Below, piece after piece: positions 15,009 through 21,293 of a DNA stretch of 21,836 nucleotides. Position 1 is the stretch's first letter. Each line of letters begins with the position of its first letter. The stretch spans positions 1 through 21,836 of IMG/VR virus record IMGVR_UViG_3300009154_000320; one strand, written 5' to 3'. The notes under the pieces were generated by a model. It saw only the letters and a list, made by a program, of their open reading frames with translations, made no database searches and was not told the DNA's origin. Made by a program: the position numbers and the translations under genes. The DNA comes from a virus.

Positions 15009-15761
15009 TCACAAACCCCACGTCTCAAACACGGCTTGGCGTGTCACAGGGTCGTTGAAATAGAAGCTGTCCACGTCAGGGACCACAAAAGAGGCAAGCT
15101 CCAAAGGATCGTCGCTGAGGGACAGGAAGCGTTGAACCGTCAACGCGACAGTCTCAAGGGCCTTGAGGTGTTCGCGGTGGTTCTCAAGCTCATATGTCGC
15201 TGTCTTCTTGGGCGTCACATAGCTGATGCGCGCAGACAGGTTATCGCCCCTTGTGGCCTTGTACAGGGACACCTGACGGGCATGTGGCTGCTTGATCTTG
15301 CTTGGAAGCTGGTGCGCCGTCTTCAGGTCGATCAGGACGCCCTTATGCTCCCACTCAAAGTCATAATAGCCAATGAGCGGGACTGCGAGGCCCTCCACCT
15401 CATGGGTGACATAACCCTGAGCGGACGAAGGGACGCCATATGGCCGCAACTCAGCGAGGCCCATGCGGACAAAGTCGCCAAGGGCTGCGCGCTCCTTTTC
15501 GACGTTTCCGTCAAAGATCAGGGCCGTGAGCTTGTTGTACTCTTCCTTGGCGACCGCGATGCACTCATCAATGCTTGCGTCAAGGTTCTGGAGGCCAAAG
15601 GCGACACCGGATTCCGCTGACGTTCCGCGATGCGCCGCTGGCCCCACAGGGGAATTTTTCTTCAGGCACTTTTGCAGAATAAAGGCCGCTGGCGATGCCG
15701 TGAAGGTGTTGCACGACGACGGCGAAAGATGCGCGATGTCGTACTTTTCAAAAGGGGACAT
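15009..15761 (-). CDS. PD-(D/E)XK nuclease, RecB/Cas4-like phage exonuclease family
   Basis: 250 residues. Minus-strand ATG at 15761 has TAGGAATTTT just upstream (AGGA, good spacing). The N-terminus (HLSPSSCNTFTASPAAFILQ) and AAHRGTSAESGVAFGL are typical of this phage family. Core motifs are H44, E50, D134 (GYYDFEW), D145 and K147 (VLIDLKT), followed by a helix with Q163 near RQVSLYK, all matching the RecB-type active site. It should degrade DNA ends with Mg2+, giving 3' ssDNA for the neighbouring ssDNA-binding protein. It is the first gene of the leftward operon. Confidence 0.88.
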   Translation of the reverse strand: MSPFEKYDIAHLSPSSCNTFTASPAAFILQKCLKKNSPVGPAAHRGTSAESGVAFGLQNLDASIDECIAVAKEEYNKLTALIFDGNVEKERAALGDFVRMGLAELRPYGVPSSAQGYVTHEVEGLAVPLIGYYDFEWEHKGVLIDLKTAHQLPSKIKQPHARQVSLYKATRGDNLSARISYVTPKKTATYELENHREHLKALETVALTVQRFLSLSDDPLELASFVVPDVDSFYFNDPVTRQAVFETWGL

Positions 15762-15788
15762 AAAATTCCTAACGGTTCGTATGGCCTA

Positions 15789-15818
15789 TATACTCACCCG
15801 GTCAGAAGCCTGTGTCAA
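15789..15818 (-). promoter_or_regulatory. Candidate promoter of the leftward operon
   Basis: On the minus strand a perfect TTGACA (-35; complement of 15813-15818) is followed after 18 bases by AGTATA (or after 20 by TATATA) and then the nuclease gene about 25 bases on. It lies in the 162-base divergent gap 15762-15923. A short inverted repeat CAAGCT/AGCTTG (15816-15821, 15839-15844) touches the -35 box and could be an operator. For the rightward genes I see only a weak TTGCAA...GATTTA pair (15842-15870). Not experimentally shown. Confidence 0.5.
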
Positions 15819-15923
15819 GCTTAATGAGGGTAAAAAACAGCTTGCAAATCAAAAAATGTTGTGAGATTTAACCGGGGCCAGAAGAGGCACTTACGATAAA
15901 ACTACGTTTGAGGTATGTAAAAT

Positions 15924-16181
15924 ATGTTCGATATTGTTAAAAATGCAGAGCTTCCAAATACCCGCAGGGCAACTCCTTACCCATTTGAAAATTTGGATGT
16001 TGGTGATGGCTTTGACGCGCCAGATGACCTTGGCCAAAGCCCCAAGGGCACCTCGCGTCGTTTGACAGGCATTAAAAATGGGATCGCAAGGCATCGCAAA
16101 AACGGCAATGAATTTGTCAAGTTTTTGACGGGTCCACACCCGACAGATGCATTCCTGATTCGCTGCGTTCGCGTTCGTTAA
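15924..16181 (+). CDS. Small basic phage protein (DUF7303-like), first rightward early gene
   Basis: 85 residues, ATG 15924 with GAGG about ten bases upstream. The pattern YPFENLDVGDGFDAPDD, then KNGIARHRKNGNEFVKF and a final RCVRVR matches a recurring small phage family with YPF-x-x-(M/L)-x-x-G-(D/E)-S/x-F followed by a basic helix and strand. I associate it with DUF7303, with moderate certainty. Basic composition suggests nucleic acid binding. A second protein with the same layout is encoded at 19804-20052. The gene is probably transcribed from the divergent promoter region, away from the recombination operon. Confidence 0.72.
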   Translation: MFDIVKNAELPNTRRATPYPFENLDVGDGFDAPDDLGQSPKGTSRRLTGIKNGIARHRKNGNEFVKFLTGPHPTDAFLIRCVRVR

Positions 16182-16187
16182 TTATCT

Positions 16188-16226
16188 GGGCAACTGTCTG
16201 GCCATGCTGGACGGTTGCCCGCAACC
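16188..16226 (+). promoter_or_regulatory. Two mutually exclusive hairpins upstream of a strong ribosome binding site
   Basis: Arms GGGCAACTGTC (16188-16198) and GACGGTTGCCC (16210-16220) form an 11-bp stem with one G-T pair and an 11-base loop. The right arm can instead pair downstream: GGTTG (16213-16217) with CAACC (16222-16226). Both cannot form together. GGGAGG of the next gene follows at 16229-16234. There is no U-run, so this is not a classical terminator. A switch-like leader, RNase site or protein-binding element is possible. Confidence 0.55.
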
Positions 16227-16239
16227 TTGGGAGGCCGAC

Positions 16240-16431
16240 ATGGCAAAAAGCAAGTTGACAGAGGCTGAGAGGCACTGGCTCAAGCTTAGCACGAAGATTT
16301 TAAAGGCGCAGCGTGACCTGCACATTTTGAAGCAGGAGCTAAGCAGCATCAAGCCCGACATTCAAAAACGCTTTGGCCTGCGCGGTGCGCGTGATGAGCT
16401 TCTTACGGCGCTGATTGAGGCAGGGAAATGA
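16240..16431 (+). CDS. Small coiled-coil hypothetical protein
   Basis: 63 residues from ATG 16240, chosen over an in-frame ATG at 16204 because GGGAGG (16229-16234) sits five bases before it. The 16204 ATG also lies inside a hairpin loop. The product is almost entirely helical and charged: KLTEAERHWLKLSTKILKAQ, then DLHILKQELSSIKPDIQKRF with heptad-like spacing, then a short RGARDELLTALIEAGK helix. A coiled-coil dimer or DNA-associated small protein is plausible. I do not recognise a family. The stop overlaps the next start (ATGA). Confidence 0.72.
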   Translation: MAKSKLTEAERHWLKLSTKILKAQRDLHILKQELSSIKPDIQKRFGLRGARDELLTALIEAGK

Positions 16432-16655
16432 AGAAAAAATATGAGGCTGTCCTTCGAGAACTGGCCTTTTGGCCAAGTCTCGGATTTACTTTCCAAGTGG
16501 GAAAAAAACACACTCGCCTTTTGCTCGAATATGAGGGTAAGAAGGAGTTTGTCCTGTTTGGTTCGTCATCAAGTGACTTCAGGGCTGAGTTGAACCGCAT
16601 AAGCGATGTTAGGCATGCGGCGAAGCGCCTTGGGGCAATTCGTTTAGATAAGTGA
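16428..16655 (+). CDS. Small HicA-like (dsRNA-binding fold) phage protein
   Basis: 75 residues, ATGA overlap with the preceding gene. The pattern is a short helix (KYEAVLRELAFW), GFTFQVGKKHTRLLLEYEG and a strand (FVLFGSS), then SSDFRAELNRISDVRHAAKR. It resembles the one-helix/three-strand/one-helix layout of HicA-type proteins, with H28 at the position of the HicA catalytic histidine (GxxH). I have seen similar stand-alone proteins in phage early regions, where toxin activity is not demonstrated. No HicB antitoxin neighbour is recognisable. The fold is likely, the function uncertain. Confidence 0.68.
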   Translation: MKKKYEAVLRELAFWPSLGFTFQVGKKHTRLLLEYEGKKEFVLFGSSSSDFRAELNRISDVRHAAKRLGAIRLDK

Positions 16656-16665
16656 AGGATAAGTT

Positions 16666-16872
16666 ATGAAAGATATTTACGTTCACCCGCGCAAAACAAA
16701 TCAGGGCGAAAGTCCCGGCATGGAACTTCGCGACTGGTTTGCGGGACAGGCGATAATTGGCTTGCTGTCTAACCATAAGTACGATGATGATGATGACAAT
16801 GACAATGAGTATATTGCGCTTATGGCATACGGCGTAGCAAATTGTCTTATGGAAGAGCGGGAGCAAAACTGA
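16666..16872 (+). CDS. Small conserved phage protein with G-M-x-L-R-D-W-F-A motif
   Basis: 68 residues with AAGGA before ATG 16666. [19 protein letters not shown] followed by [18 protein letters not shown] matches a very common small phage/prophage protein (GM-x-L-R-D-(Y/W)-F-A-x-Q-A ... A-Y-x-x-A-D/N-x-(M/L)-L-x-x-R). Its function is unknown. An unusual acidic insert (DDDDDNDN, residues 41-48, from a GATGAT/GACAAT repeat) separates the two helices. The gene stop shares bases with the next start (TGATG). Confidence 0.8.
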   Translation: MKDIYVHPRKTNQGESPGMELRDWFAGQAIIGLLSNHKYDDDDDNDNEYIALMAYGVANCLMEEREQN

Positions 16873-17108
16873 TGTCTTACGAAATCACAGCGGCGGAACT
16901 GCGCCAGTACATTGAGCGCATTGAGCGCCTTGAAGAGGAAAAGAAAGAAACCTCCGACCTCATCAAGGACGTTTACAAGGAGGCCAAGGGTCAGGGTTAC
17001 GAAACCAAAATCGTCAAGCAGATCATTCGCCTGCGCCGCATGGAGAAAGATGCGCGTGACGAAGAAGAGGCGCTGCTCGACACATATAAGGAGGCTCTGG
17101 GCCTGTGA
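16872..17108 (+). CDS. gapR-like: GapR (DUF2312) homologue, nucleoid-associated-type DNA-binding protein
   Basis: 78 residues. ATG 16872 overlaps the previous stop, and an upstream in-frame start at 16842 is less likely. The sequence [68 protein letters not shown] aligns in order with the whole DUF2312 family. In Caulobacter, GapR is a coiled-coil tetramer that clamps overtwisted DNA and stimulates gyrase/topoisomerase IV ahead of replication and transcription. A phage copy next to RuvC and replication genes could manage supercoiling or mark phage DNA. The family is secure. The phage role is inferred. It is a strong pointer to an alphaproteobacterial host. Confidence 0.93.
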   Translation: MSYEITAAELRQYIERIERLEEEKKETSDLIKDVYKEAKGQGYETKIVKQIIRLRRMEKDARDEEEALLDTYKEALGL

Positions 17109-17572
17109 TTGTACTTGGCATTGATCCGGGACTTAGCGGCGCTCTTGCGTTCTATAACACCCAAACTGGCGACGTGACAGTGGTCGATATGCCCACTGTT
17201 GAGGTCATTCGTAATGGCAAAAAGAAGAACGAAGTTAGCCCTCAACTTCTTTCGGATGAGATCGTGAACTGGCCTTTAGACAAGGCCTTTGTCGAACGTG
17301 TCGGAGCAATGCCGGGGCAGGGCGTCACAAGCGTGTTTTCGTTTGGTCGCTCAGTGGGGATTGCTGAGGGCATCCTTGCATCCTTCGACATCCCCACAAC
17401 CATTGTCCCACCTGTGACTTGGCAGAAGGGTGTTAACCTGCGCGGAGGCAAGGATGGATCGCGTGAGCGCGCCATGCAGCTATTCCCACGTCAGGCATCG
17501 CTCTTTGCGCGCAAGAAAGATGATGGTCGCTCTGATGCTTCCCTAATCGCGTATTACGGCGCAAGCCAATAA
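17105..17572 (+). CDS. RuvC-like Holliday junction resolvase
   Basis: 155 residues starting at GTG 17105, overlapping the GapR-like stop (GTGA). The acidic active site is complete and correctly spaced: D7 in GIDPGLSG, E64 in [12 protein letters not shown], and D140 and D144 in [14 protein letters not shown]. The basic [20 protein letters not shown] region fits the substrate-binding segment of phage RuvC-type proteins. It should cut branched DNA (recombination or replication junctions) before packaging. The next gene starts 121 bases later, and a hairpin follows the stop immediately. Confidence 0.9.
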   Translation: MIVLGIDPGLSGALAFYNTQTGDVTVVDMPTVEVIRNGKKKNEVSPQLLSDEIVNWPLDKAFVERVGAMPGQGVTSVFSFGRSVGIAEGILASFDIPTTIVPPVTWQKGVNLRGGKDGSRERAMQLFPRQASLFARKKDDGRSDASLIAYYGASQ

Positions 17573-17577
17573 CCAAA

Positions 17578-17610
17578 AAGGGCTGGCAGTAGTTCACACC
17601 GCCAGCCCTT
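17578..17610 (-). terminator. Strong hairpin after the RuvC gene; intrinsic-terminator-like on the minus strand
   Basis: Perfect 10-bp arms AAGGGCTGGC (17578-17587) and GCCAGCCCTT (17601-17610) around a 13-base loop, five bases after the RuvC stop. Read on the minus strand, the stem is followed by TTTTTGG, the proper U-run position. On the plus strand the flank is CGAGTG without a U-run. It may act leftward, or in both directions as a weak plus-strand terminator or 3'-end stabiliser. The rest of the 121-base gap (17611-17693) shows nothing further recognisable. Confidence 0.6.
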
Positions 17611-17693
17611 CGAGTGCAGCCTTGGGAACCAGCACGTCACATGGACGCGTTGCGTTTAGACCAAGTCTGCCCGCAAAAGCAAGAGAGTAAGAC

Positions 17694-19814
17694 ATGGTCA
17701 AAATACCGTTTGAGGAAGAGTTTGCTGGGCCGTCTGATTATGCCAAGCTGTATCGTCAGCTTCGCCTTCAGGTGGTGCCGTCTCTTCCCCCGTCAAACAC
17801 AGGATCGTGGAAGCGACCTGCCATCAAGTGGCGGGAGCATGAGAACACTCTGACCGACCAAGATGTGTTTGACAAATGGTATGGCCATCAAGGCGAATAC
17901 CGCACACGTCAGAACATGGGCCTGATCACAGGCAGGGCTTCGGGGAATGTTTTCGTCCTCGACCTCGACACGCACAAGAACCCGCAGGCGAACAAGTGGC
18001 TTCAGGCCCTGCTCGACCTGTGGAATGATGGCGTACCACTTTTGTCGCCAACGCAACGCACAGGTGGCGGCGGAATCCAAATCCTGTTCCATGCCTATAA
18101 TGGATGGACACCTCCGACGATCAAGACATCGATTGGCGTCGATATTCGCGGTCAGGGTGGCTTTGCCGTCCTGCCACCCAGTATGCATGAGAGCGGCGTC
18201 AATTACGCTTGGATCAAGGGCTATGAGCCTTGGGTGGTCGATATCATGACCGCGCCATCATGGCTCACAGAGGCCATTGATGACCTCGCAAGCCAGTTTA
18301 CGTCTGTCGGCCCCAGTGAGCGCACAAGCACCCCTGACACCTCGACAAACCCCTTTGGGCAGATCGTGGATGGTCGTGAAGATTATATGAGGAACCTGAT
18401 TTGGGCGAAGGTGGTCGATCACCACCGCGATATGCACGACTTCCCGTTTTACAAGGAAGAAGAGTCCCTCGAATGGATGATGGCTGCTTTTACCCAGTAT
18501 GAGCAGACGGTTAAGTCGCGCATCATTGATCCCAGCGCGACCAACGCAGAGCTTCTGGAGAGGGAGGGGCGCGGCTTTTCCGAATTCACTAAAAAATGGC
18601 AGATTGCCATGTCAAAGTGGGACACAGAAGTCAGAATGGCGGCTGGTGTGCCAAAAAAAGTCCGTGGGGACGTGACACCATCTGAGCCGTCAGTGGAGAT
18701 GGTTCAGGGCACAGACGGCGTGTGGCGTCCCCAGTTTGAGGCTTTTCCGCTTTTGAGCGTGAGCATGATCCGCAACCTTCCCGATCCAAAGTATCTGGTT
18801 GAAGGCCTGATCATCGAAAATGGCTTGGGCTTTTTCTATGGCCCGCCGGGATGTGGCAAGTCTTTCATCACTATTGGCTTGGCCCTTTCTATCGCTGCTG
18901 GGCTTGATGAATGGTGGGGGCACAAGATCAATAAGAGCGGTCCCATCATCTACATTTCGTCGGAAGGTGTAAGCGACCTCAAGTTTCGTATCGCTGCATG
19001 GGAGCAGGCAACTGGCATCAGTGCGGCAGACATTCCGTTCTACCTGATCCACGTCCCGATCAACTTTATGGACGATGGGGAAATTGAGCGCCTGATCCTG
19101 ACAATCCAGCACTCAGATATGCTGATGGGTGAGGTCCCTGTGGCCGTGTTTGTTGATACTGTTAGCCGCTCACTTCCGGGCGCTGATGAGAATTTGCAGA
19201 AGGATATGACGCTCTTCATCAAGTCCTGCGACAAGATTCGTCTTGCTTTCGACAGCACCGTTATTGGCGTCCATCACACAAGTCGCTCTGGCAATTTGCG
19301 CGGATCGACCGTGTTCGATGGTGCCGCAGACTTTCTCTTTCGCGTCGCCCGCGAGGAAGGCGTCATGATTGGCGAACTTAACGCTAAGAAGATCAAGTCC
19401 GCACAGGATGGGTGGACAAAGCCCTTTAAGCTCCGCGAAGTGCTGTGCGGGGACGTGGCGGGGCATTCAAGCCTGTATGCAGAGCCAGCATCGCCTGAGG
19501 AACTGAAGGTCGAAGATCAATGGCCGTCAAAGTCAGTCTGCCAAGACATTCTCGACGCCATGACGAAGGCATGGGAGGCAGGCAGGCCTTGGTCGACCCA
19601 GCCCAACACAAGGCGCGATGGACGCTTTGCACCCATGCTGATGACGCGCTTTGAGATTGAAGAAGATATGGCTGCAAAGATGATCGACACATGGCTTCGC
19701 AATGGCCTGATTGAGATCGACCTTTGCAACCCAAGCACAAAGACAAAGGGCATTAGGGTCCTTGGATATCTCTATGAAAACCAAACCCGCTATGGAGCTT
19801 ATAATGGGAACTGA
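17694..19814 (+). CDS. Bifunctional primase-polymerase / RepA-like helicase
   Basis: 706 residues, ATG 17694 with GAGAG upstream. The N-terminal prim-pol domain (about residues 15-190) shows VLDLD (D90, D92), TGGGGIQILFHA (H133) and GVDIRGQGG (D150), the AEP primase motifs I-III. The C-terminal RecA-like helicase domain (about 360-600) has Walker A GPPGCGKS at 383-390, a Walker B ending VFVDT with D488, and VIGVHHTSRSG and NLRGST motifs typical of RepA/AAA_25 proteins. The last about 100 residues are helical and may form a winged-helix domain. It would prime and unwind phage DNA. It is the main replication gene in the window, and no DNA polymerase is seen. Confidence 0.9.
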   Translation: MVKIPFEEEFAGPSDYAKLYRQLRLQVVPSLPPSNTGSWKRPAIKWREHENTLTDQDVFDKWYGHQGEYRTRQNMGLITGRASGNVFVLDLDTHKNPQANKWLQALLDLWNDGVPLLSPTQRTGGGGIQILFHAYNGWTPPTIKTSIGVDIRGQGGFAVLPPSMHESGVNYAWIKGYEPWVVDIMTAPSWLTEAIDDLASQFTSVGPSERTSTPDTSTNPFGQIVDGREDYMRNLIWAKVVDHHRDMHDFPFYKEEESLEWMMAAFTQYEQTVKSRIIDPSATNAELLEREGRGFSEFTKKWQIAMSKWDTEVRMAAGVPKKVRGDVTPSEPSVEMVQGTDGVWRPQFEAFPLLSVSMIRNLPDPKYLVEGLIIENGLGFFYGPPGCGKSFITIGLALSIAAGLDEWWGHKINKSGPIIYISSEGVSDLKFRIAAWEQATGISAADIPFYLIHVPINFMDDGEIERLILTIQHSDMLMGEVPVAVFVDTVSRSLPGADENLQKDMTLFIKSCDKIRLAFDSTVIGVHHTSRSGNLRGSTVFDGAADFLFRVAREEGVMIGELNAKKIKSAQDGWTKPFKLREVLCGDVAGHSSLYAEPASPEELKVEDQWPSKSVCQDILDAMTKAWEAGRPWSTQPNTRRDGRFAPMLMTRFEIEEDMAAKMIDTWLRNGLIEIDLCNPSTKTKGIRVLGYLYENQTRYGAYNGN

Positions 19815-20052
19815 AACCAAGGGATTGAAGGCCATGATGCCAAATGTGAAGCAGCCAAGGAAGCGCACCTTTGGAAAAGCCAAGTACCCCATAGTCGGGC
19901 TTGCTGCGGGAGAGTCGGTTACAATCCAGATCGAGTCTCCTCAGGATGAGCGCCGCCTTCGCAAGAGCGCGGACAACTGGAATGCGCGTAACAGTGGATT
20001 TATTAATGCGCGCAAAAGCGGTGATGAAATTACATTCACCCGCTGGAGATAA
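19804..20052 (+). CDS. Small basic phage protein, DUF7303-like, paralogue of the 15924 gene product
   Basis: 82 residues from ATG 19804, with GGAG about seven bases upstream and an 11-base overlap with the prim-pol/helicase end. Longer in-frame starts would sit deep inside that gene. A basic N-terminus (KQPRKRTFGKAK) leads to YPIVGLAAGESVTIQIESPQ, then DERRLRKSADNWNARNSGF and GDEITFTRWR. The YP-x-x-x-L-x-x-G-(D/E) start, the basic helix and the strand ending in arginine match the protein at 15924-16181. Probably nucleic-acid binding. Function unknown. Confidence 0.76.
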   Translation: MGTETKGLKAMMPNVKQPRKRTFGKAKYPIVGLAAGESVTIQIESPQDERRLRKSADNWNARNSGFINARKSGDEITFTRWR

Positions 20053-20122
20053 TATATTGATTTCTACCCTCTTTTGAATTAACGGGGGATATCGTTTAGT
20101 TTTTTATGAGATGGAGGAAATT

Positions 20123-20377
20123 ATGCTCTTAACACCGCATGAGCGGCGCGTGGCATGGCTCAAGCAACTCTGCGAGGATCGCGGGGTTTGCTATGACGAT
20201 GTCATGGGCCGCTCCCGCCTGAAGCGCATCAGCAATGTCCGCGCAGTGGCCTATCTCAAGTTCCGGCAGGATGGCTTGACGCTTCCGACGATTGGAAGGT
20301 TCTTTGGCCGTGACCACACCACAGTCATGAAAGTGACCAACAACATGATGAAAAATGCAAACCAAAGCGCGCAATAG
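20123..20377 (+). CDS. Stand-alone DnaA domain IV-like DNA-binding protein
   Basis: 84 residues from ATG 20123, chosen over ATG 20111 because GGAGGA (20113-20118) is the ideal ribosome binding site for 20123. The pattern is SRLKRISNVRAVAYLKFRQD, LPTIGRFFGRDHTTV (62-68 GRDHTTV), then a final helix. It is the Bac_DnaA_C signature, including the R-x-x-x-A-x-x-L and G-R-D-H-T-T-V elements that read DnaA boxes. There is no AAA+ domain. The role may be origin recognition, repression or interference with host DnaA. It lies just after the prim-pol/helicase and its small partner. Confidence 0.88.
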   Translation: MLLTPHERRVAWLKQLCEDRGVCYDDVMGRSRLKRISNVRAVAYLKFRQDGLTLPTIGRFFGRDHTTVMKVTNNMMKNANQSAQ

Positions 20378-20600
20378 AAACCCAGTCGTGGGCAAGCAAA
20401 GCGCGCTTACAAAGGGCGAGTCTCACGCCGATCCAAAGATGGTCGAGCTTTATACTAACATGAGACAAGGCTCTAAGGACTTGTGCGCGGCCATTTTAAA
20501 TACTGGCAAGCTTTATCGCAAGATGACACCTGAAGAGCAACTTGACGCAAGGCTTTACGCTTTTGGCCCTGACTTAACTGAGAAAAGGAAACGGAAATGA
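20355..20600 (+). CDS. Hypothetical 81-aa protein
   Basis: The longest start is ATG 20355, overlapping the DnaA-like gene by 23 bases without a convincing ribosome binding site. Internal ATGs at 20439 and 20460 are possible. The N-terminus is basic and polar. The conserved-looking part is helical: DPKMVELYTNMRQGSKDLCA, AILNTGKLYRKMTPEEQLDA, ending in EKRKRK. The stop overlaps the next gene (ATGA), which supports that it is translated. Family not recognised. Confidence 0.62.
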   Translation: MQTKARNRNPVVGKQSALTKGESHADPKMVELYTNMRQGSKDLCAAILNTGKLYRKMTPEEQLDARLYAFGPDLTEKRKRK

Positions 20601-20728
20601 AAACATGGATTGCAGCGCGCCTGATCATGCTGGCGCTTTGGTTTGATGCTAATACGGTTGTTTATGCATCAATTGACATGGTCAAGGCGTTGCTGAACGC
20701 ACTTGATAGGGAGAAGGGCAATGACTGA
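20597..20728 (+). CDS. 43-aa hypothetical small protein with hydrophobic N-terminal helix
   Basis: ATG 20597 overlaps the previous stop (ATGA) and GGAAACGGA lies just upstream. The sequence MKTWIAARLIMLALWFDANT is hydrophobic enough to associate with membrane. It is followed by an amphipathic helix (SIDMVKALLNALDREKGND). The gene ends eight bases into the next one. It is supported by packing in the overlap chain and a good ribosome binding site rather than by family recognition. Confidence 0.55.
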   Translation: MKTWIAARLIMLALWFDANTVVYASIDMVKALLNALDREKGND

Positions 20729-20933
20729 TGAGGAGCTAGTGGAACGGATGCTGACCGTGTTTGAAGACACCCCAGAGATCGCATCATGGTATGAGCAAGA
20801 CGGCGACGAGTATGACTACACGATGGCTGAAACCCACTGCCACCTGCTGGGCATGTGGGAGACGATGCAGGAAGCCGCGCAGCGCATCAAGGAACTGAGC
20901 GCGCAGGTTAAGGCGCAGGGAGGCAAGGCATGA
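20721..20933 (+). CDS. 70-aa acidic hypothetical protein
   Basis: ATG 20721 with GGGAGAAGGG just before it. A TTG at 20703 in the same frame is less likely. The protein is acidic and helical (MTDEELVERMLTVFEDTPEI, then DGDEYDYTMAETHCHLLGMW), with a C-terminal coiled-coil-like helix (METMQ region to AQRIKELSAQVKAQGGKA). Small acidic proteins in phage early regions often bind host enzymes or mimic DNA, but nothing here proves that. Family not recognised. The stop overlaps the next ATG. Confidence 0.65.
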   Translation: MTDEELVERMLTVFEDTPEIASWYEQDGDEYDYTMAETHCHLLGMWETMQEAAQRIKELSAQVKAQGGKA

Positions 20934-21025
20934 GCGGCCCAGACCTGCCACTGTTCTTCGTAATCATCGCGCTGATGATCACGACCGTATACCTGATCCT
21001 CACGAATGGAGATGCAAATGACTGA
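20930..21025 (+). CDS. 31-aa membrane micropeptide, duplicate of the next gene's N-terminus
   Basis: ATGA overlap at 20930 and GGGAGG upstream. The product MSGPDLPLFFVIIALMITTV plus YLILTNGDAND is a single membrane helix with short polar ends. Residues 4-24 are nearly identical to residues 2-22 of the downstream 91-aa protein, and the DNA is about 51/59 identical. It is either a small functional membrane peptide or a truncated remnant left by tandem duplication. The intact start, ribosome binding site and overlap favour a translated gene. Confidence 0.55.
   Translation: MSGPDLPLFFVIIALMITTVYLILTNGDAND
20942..21000 (+). repeat. First copy of a 59-base tandem repeat
   Basis: About 51 of 59 bases match 21024-21082, offset 82 bases. 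It encodes the same membrane helix in both genes. Confidence 0.85.
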
Positions 21026-21293
21026 CCTGCCACTGTTCTTTACCGTAATCGCGCTGATGGTCACGACCGTATATCTGATCCTACCGATATTCCGCGCTCT
21101 CTGCGACATGATCGCCAAGCACGAACAGCCGCCCGTTGATCGCAAACTGCTGTGTGCGCGGGAGGCTATGGCGAGAGCGGCTGGAAGCGAAGTGTCTGAA
21201 AGGCAATGGCGCGATGGCAGCAGTGACTATATGCCTAGTATCCAAGGGATTATCCGCGCCATCGAACTTTGGGAAGAGGGGTTTGGGAAATGA
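21018..21293 (+). CDS. 91-aa small membrane protein
   Basis: ATG 21018, with GGAG (21008-21011) six bases upstream. An in-frame ATG at 21006 lacks such a site. One N-terminal membrane helix (MTDLPLFFTVIALMVTTVYL and ILPIF) precedes a cytoplasmic or periplasmic part. That part has DRKLLCAREAMARAAGSEVS and a C-terminal helix SIQGIIRAIELWEEGFGK. The family is not recognised. The membrane helix is duplicated in the 31-aa gene upstream. The stop overlaps the next ATG. Confidence 0.65.
   Translation: MTDLPLFFTVIALMVTTVYLILPIFRALCDMIAKHEQPPVDRKLLCAREAMARAAGSEVSERQWRDGSSDYMPSIQGIIRAIELWEEGFGK
21024..21082 (+). repeat. Second copy of the 59-base tandem repeat
   Basis: Partner of 20942-21000. The differences cluster in the centre, and most of the rest are third-position changes. 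Confidence 0.85.

Noticed and set aside
14931-15620. 229-aa plus-strand open frame
   Set aside because: Antisense to the PD-(D/E)XK nuclease, whose active-site motifs are complete.
15831-15923. Strong rightward sigma70 promoter for the 15924 gene
   Set aside because: Only weak TTGCAA/GATTTA-type boxes are visible, not enough to list as a feature.
17614-17853. 79-aa plus frame before and overlapping the prim-pol gene
   Set aside because: Lacks a good ribosome binding site, overlaps the prim-pol N-terminus out of frame and has no recognisable pattern.
20053-20122. Promoter before the DnaA-like gene (TTGAAT ... TAGTTT)
   Set aside because: About half the consensus positions match in an AT-rich gap, which is expected by chance.
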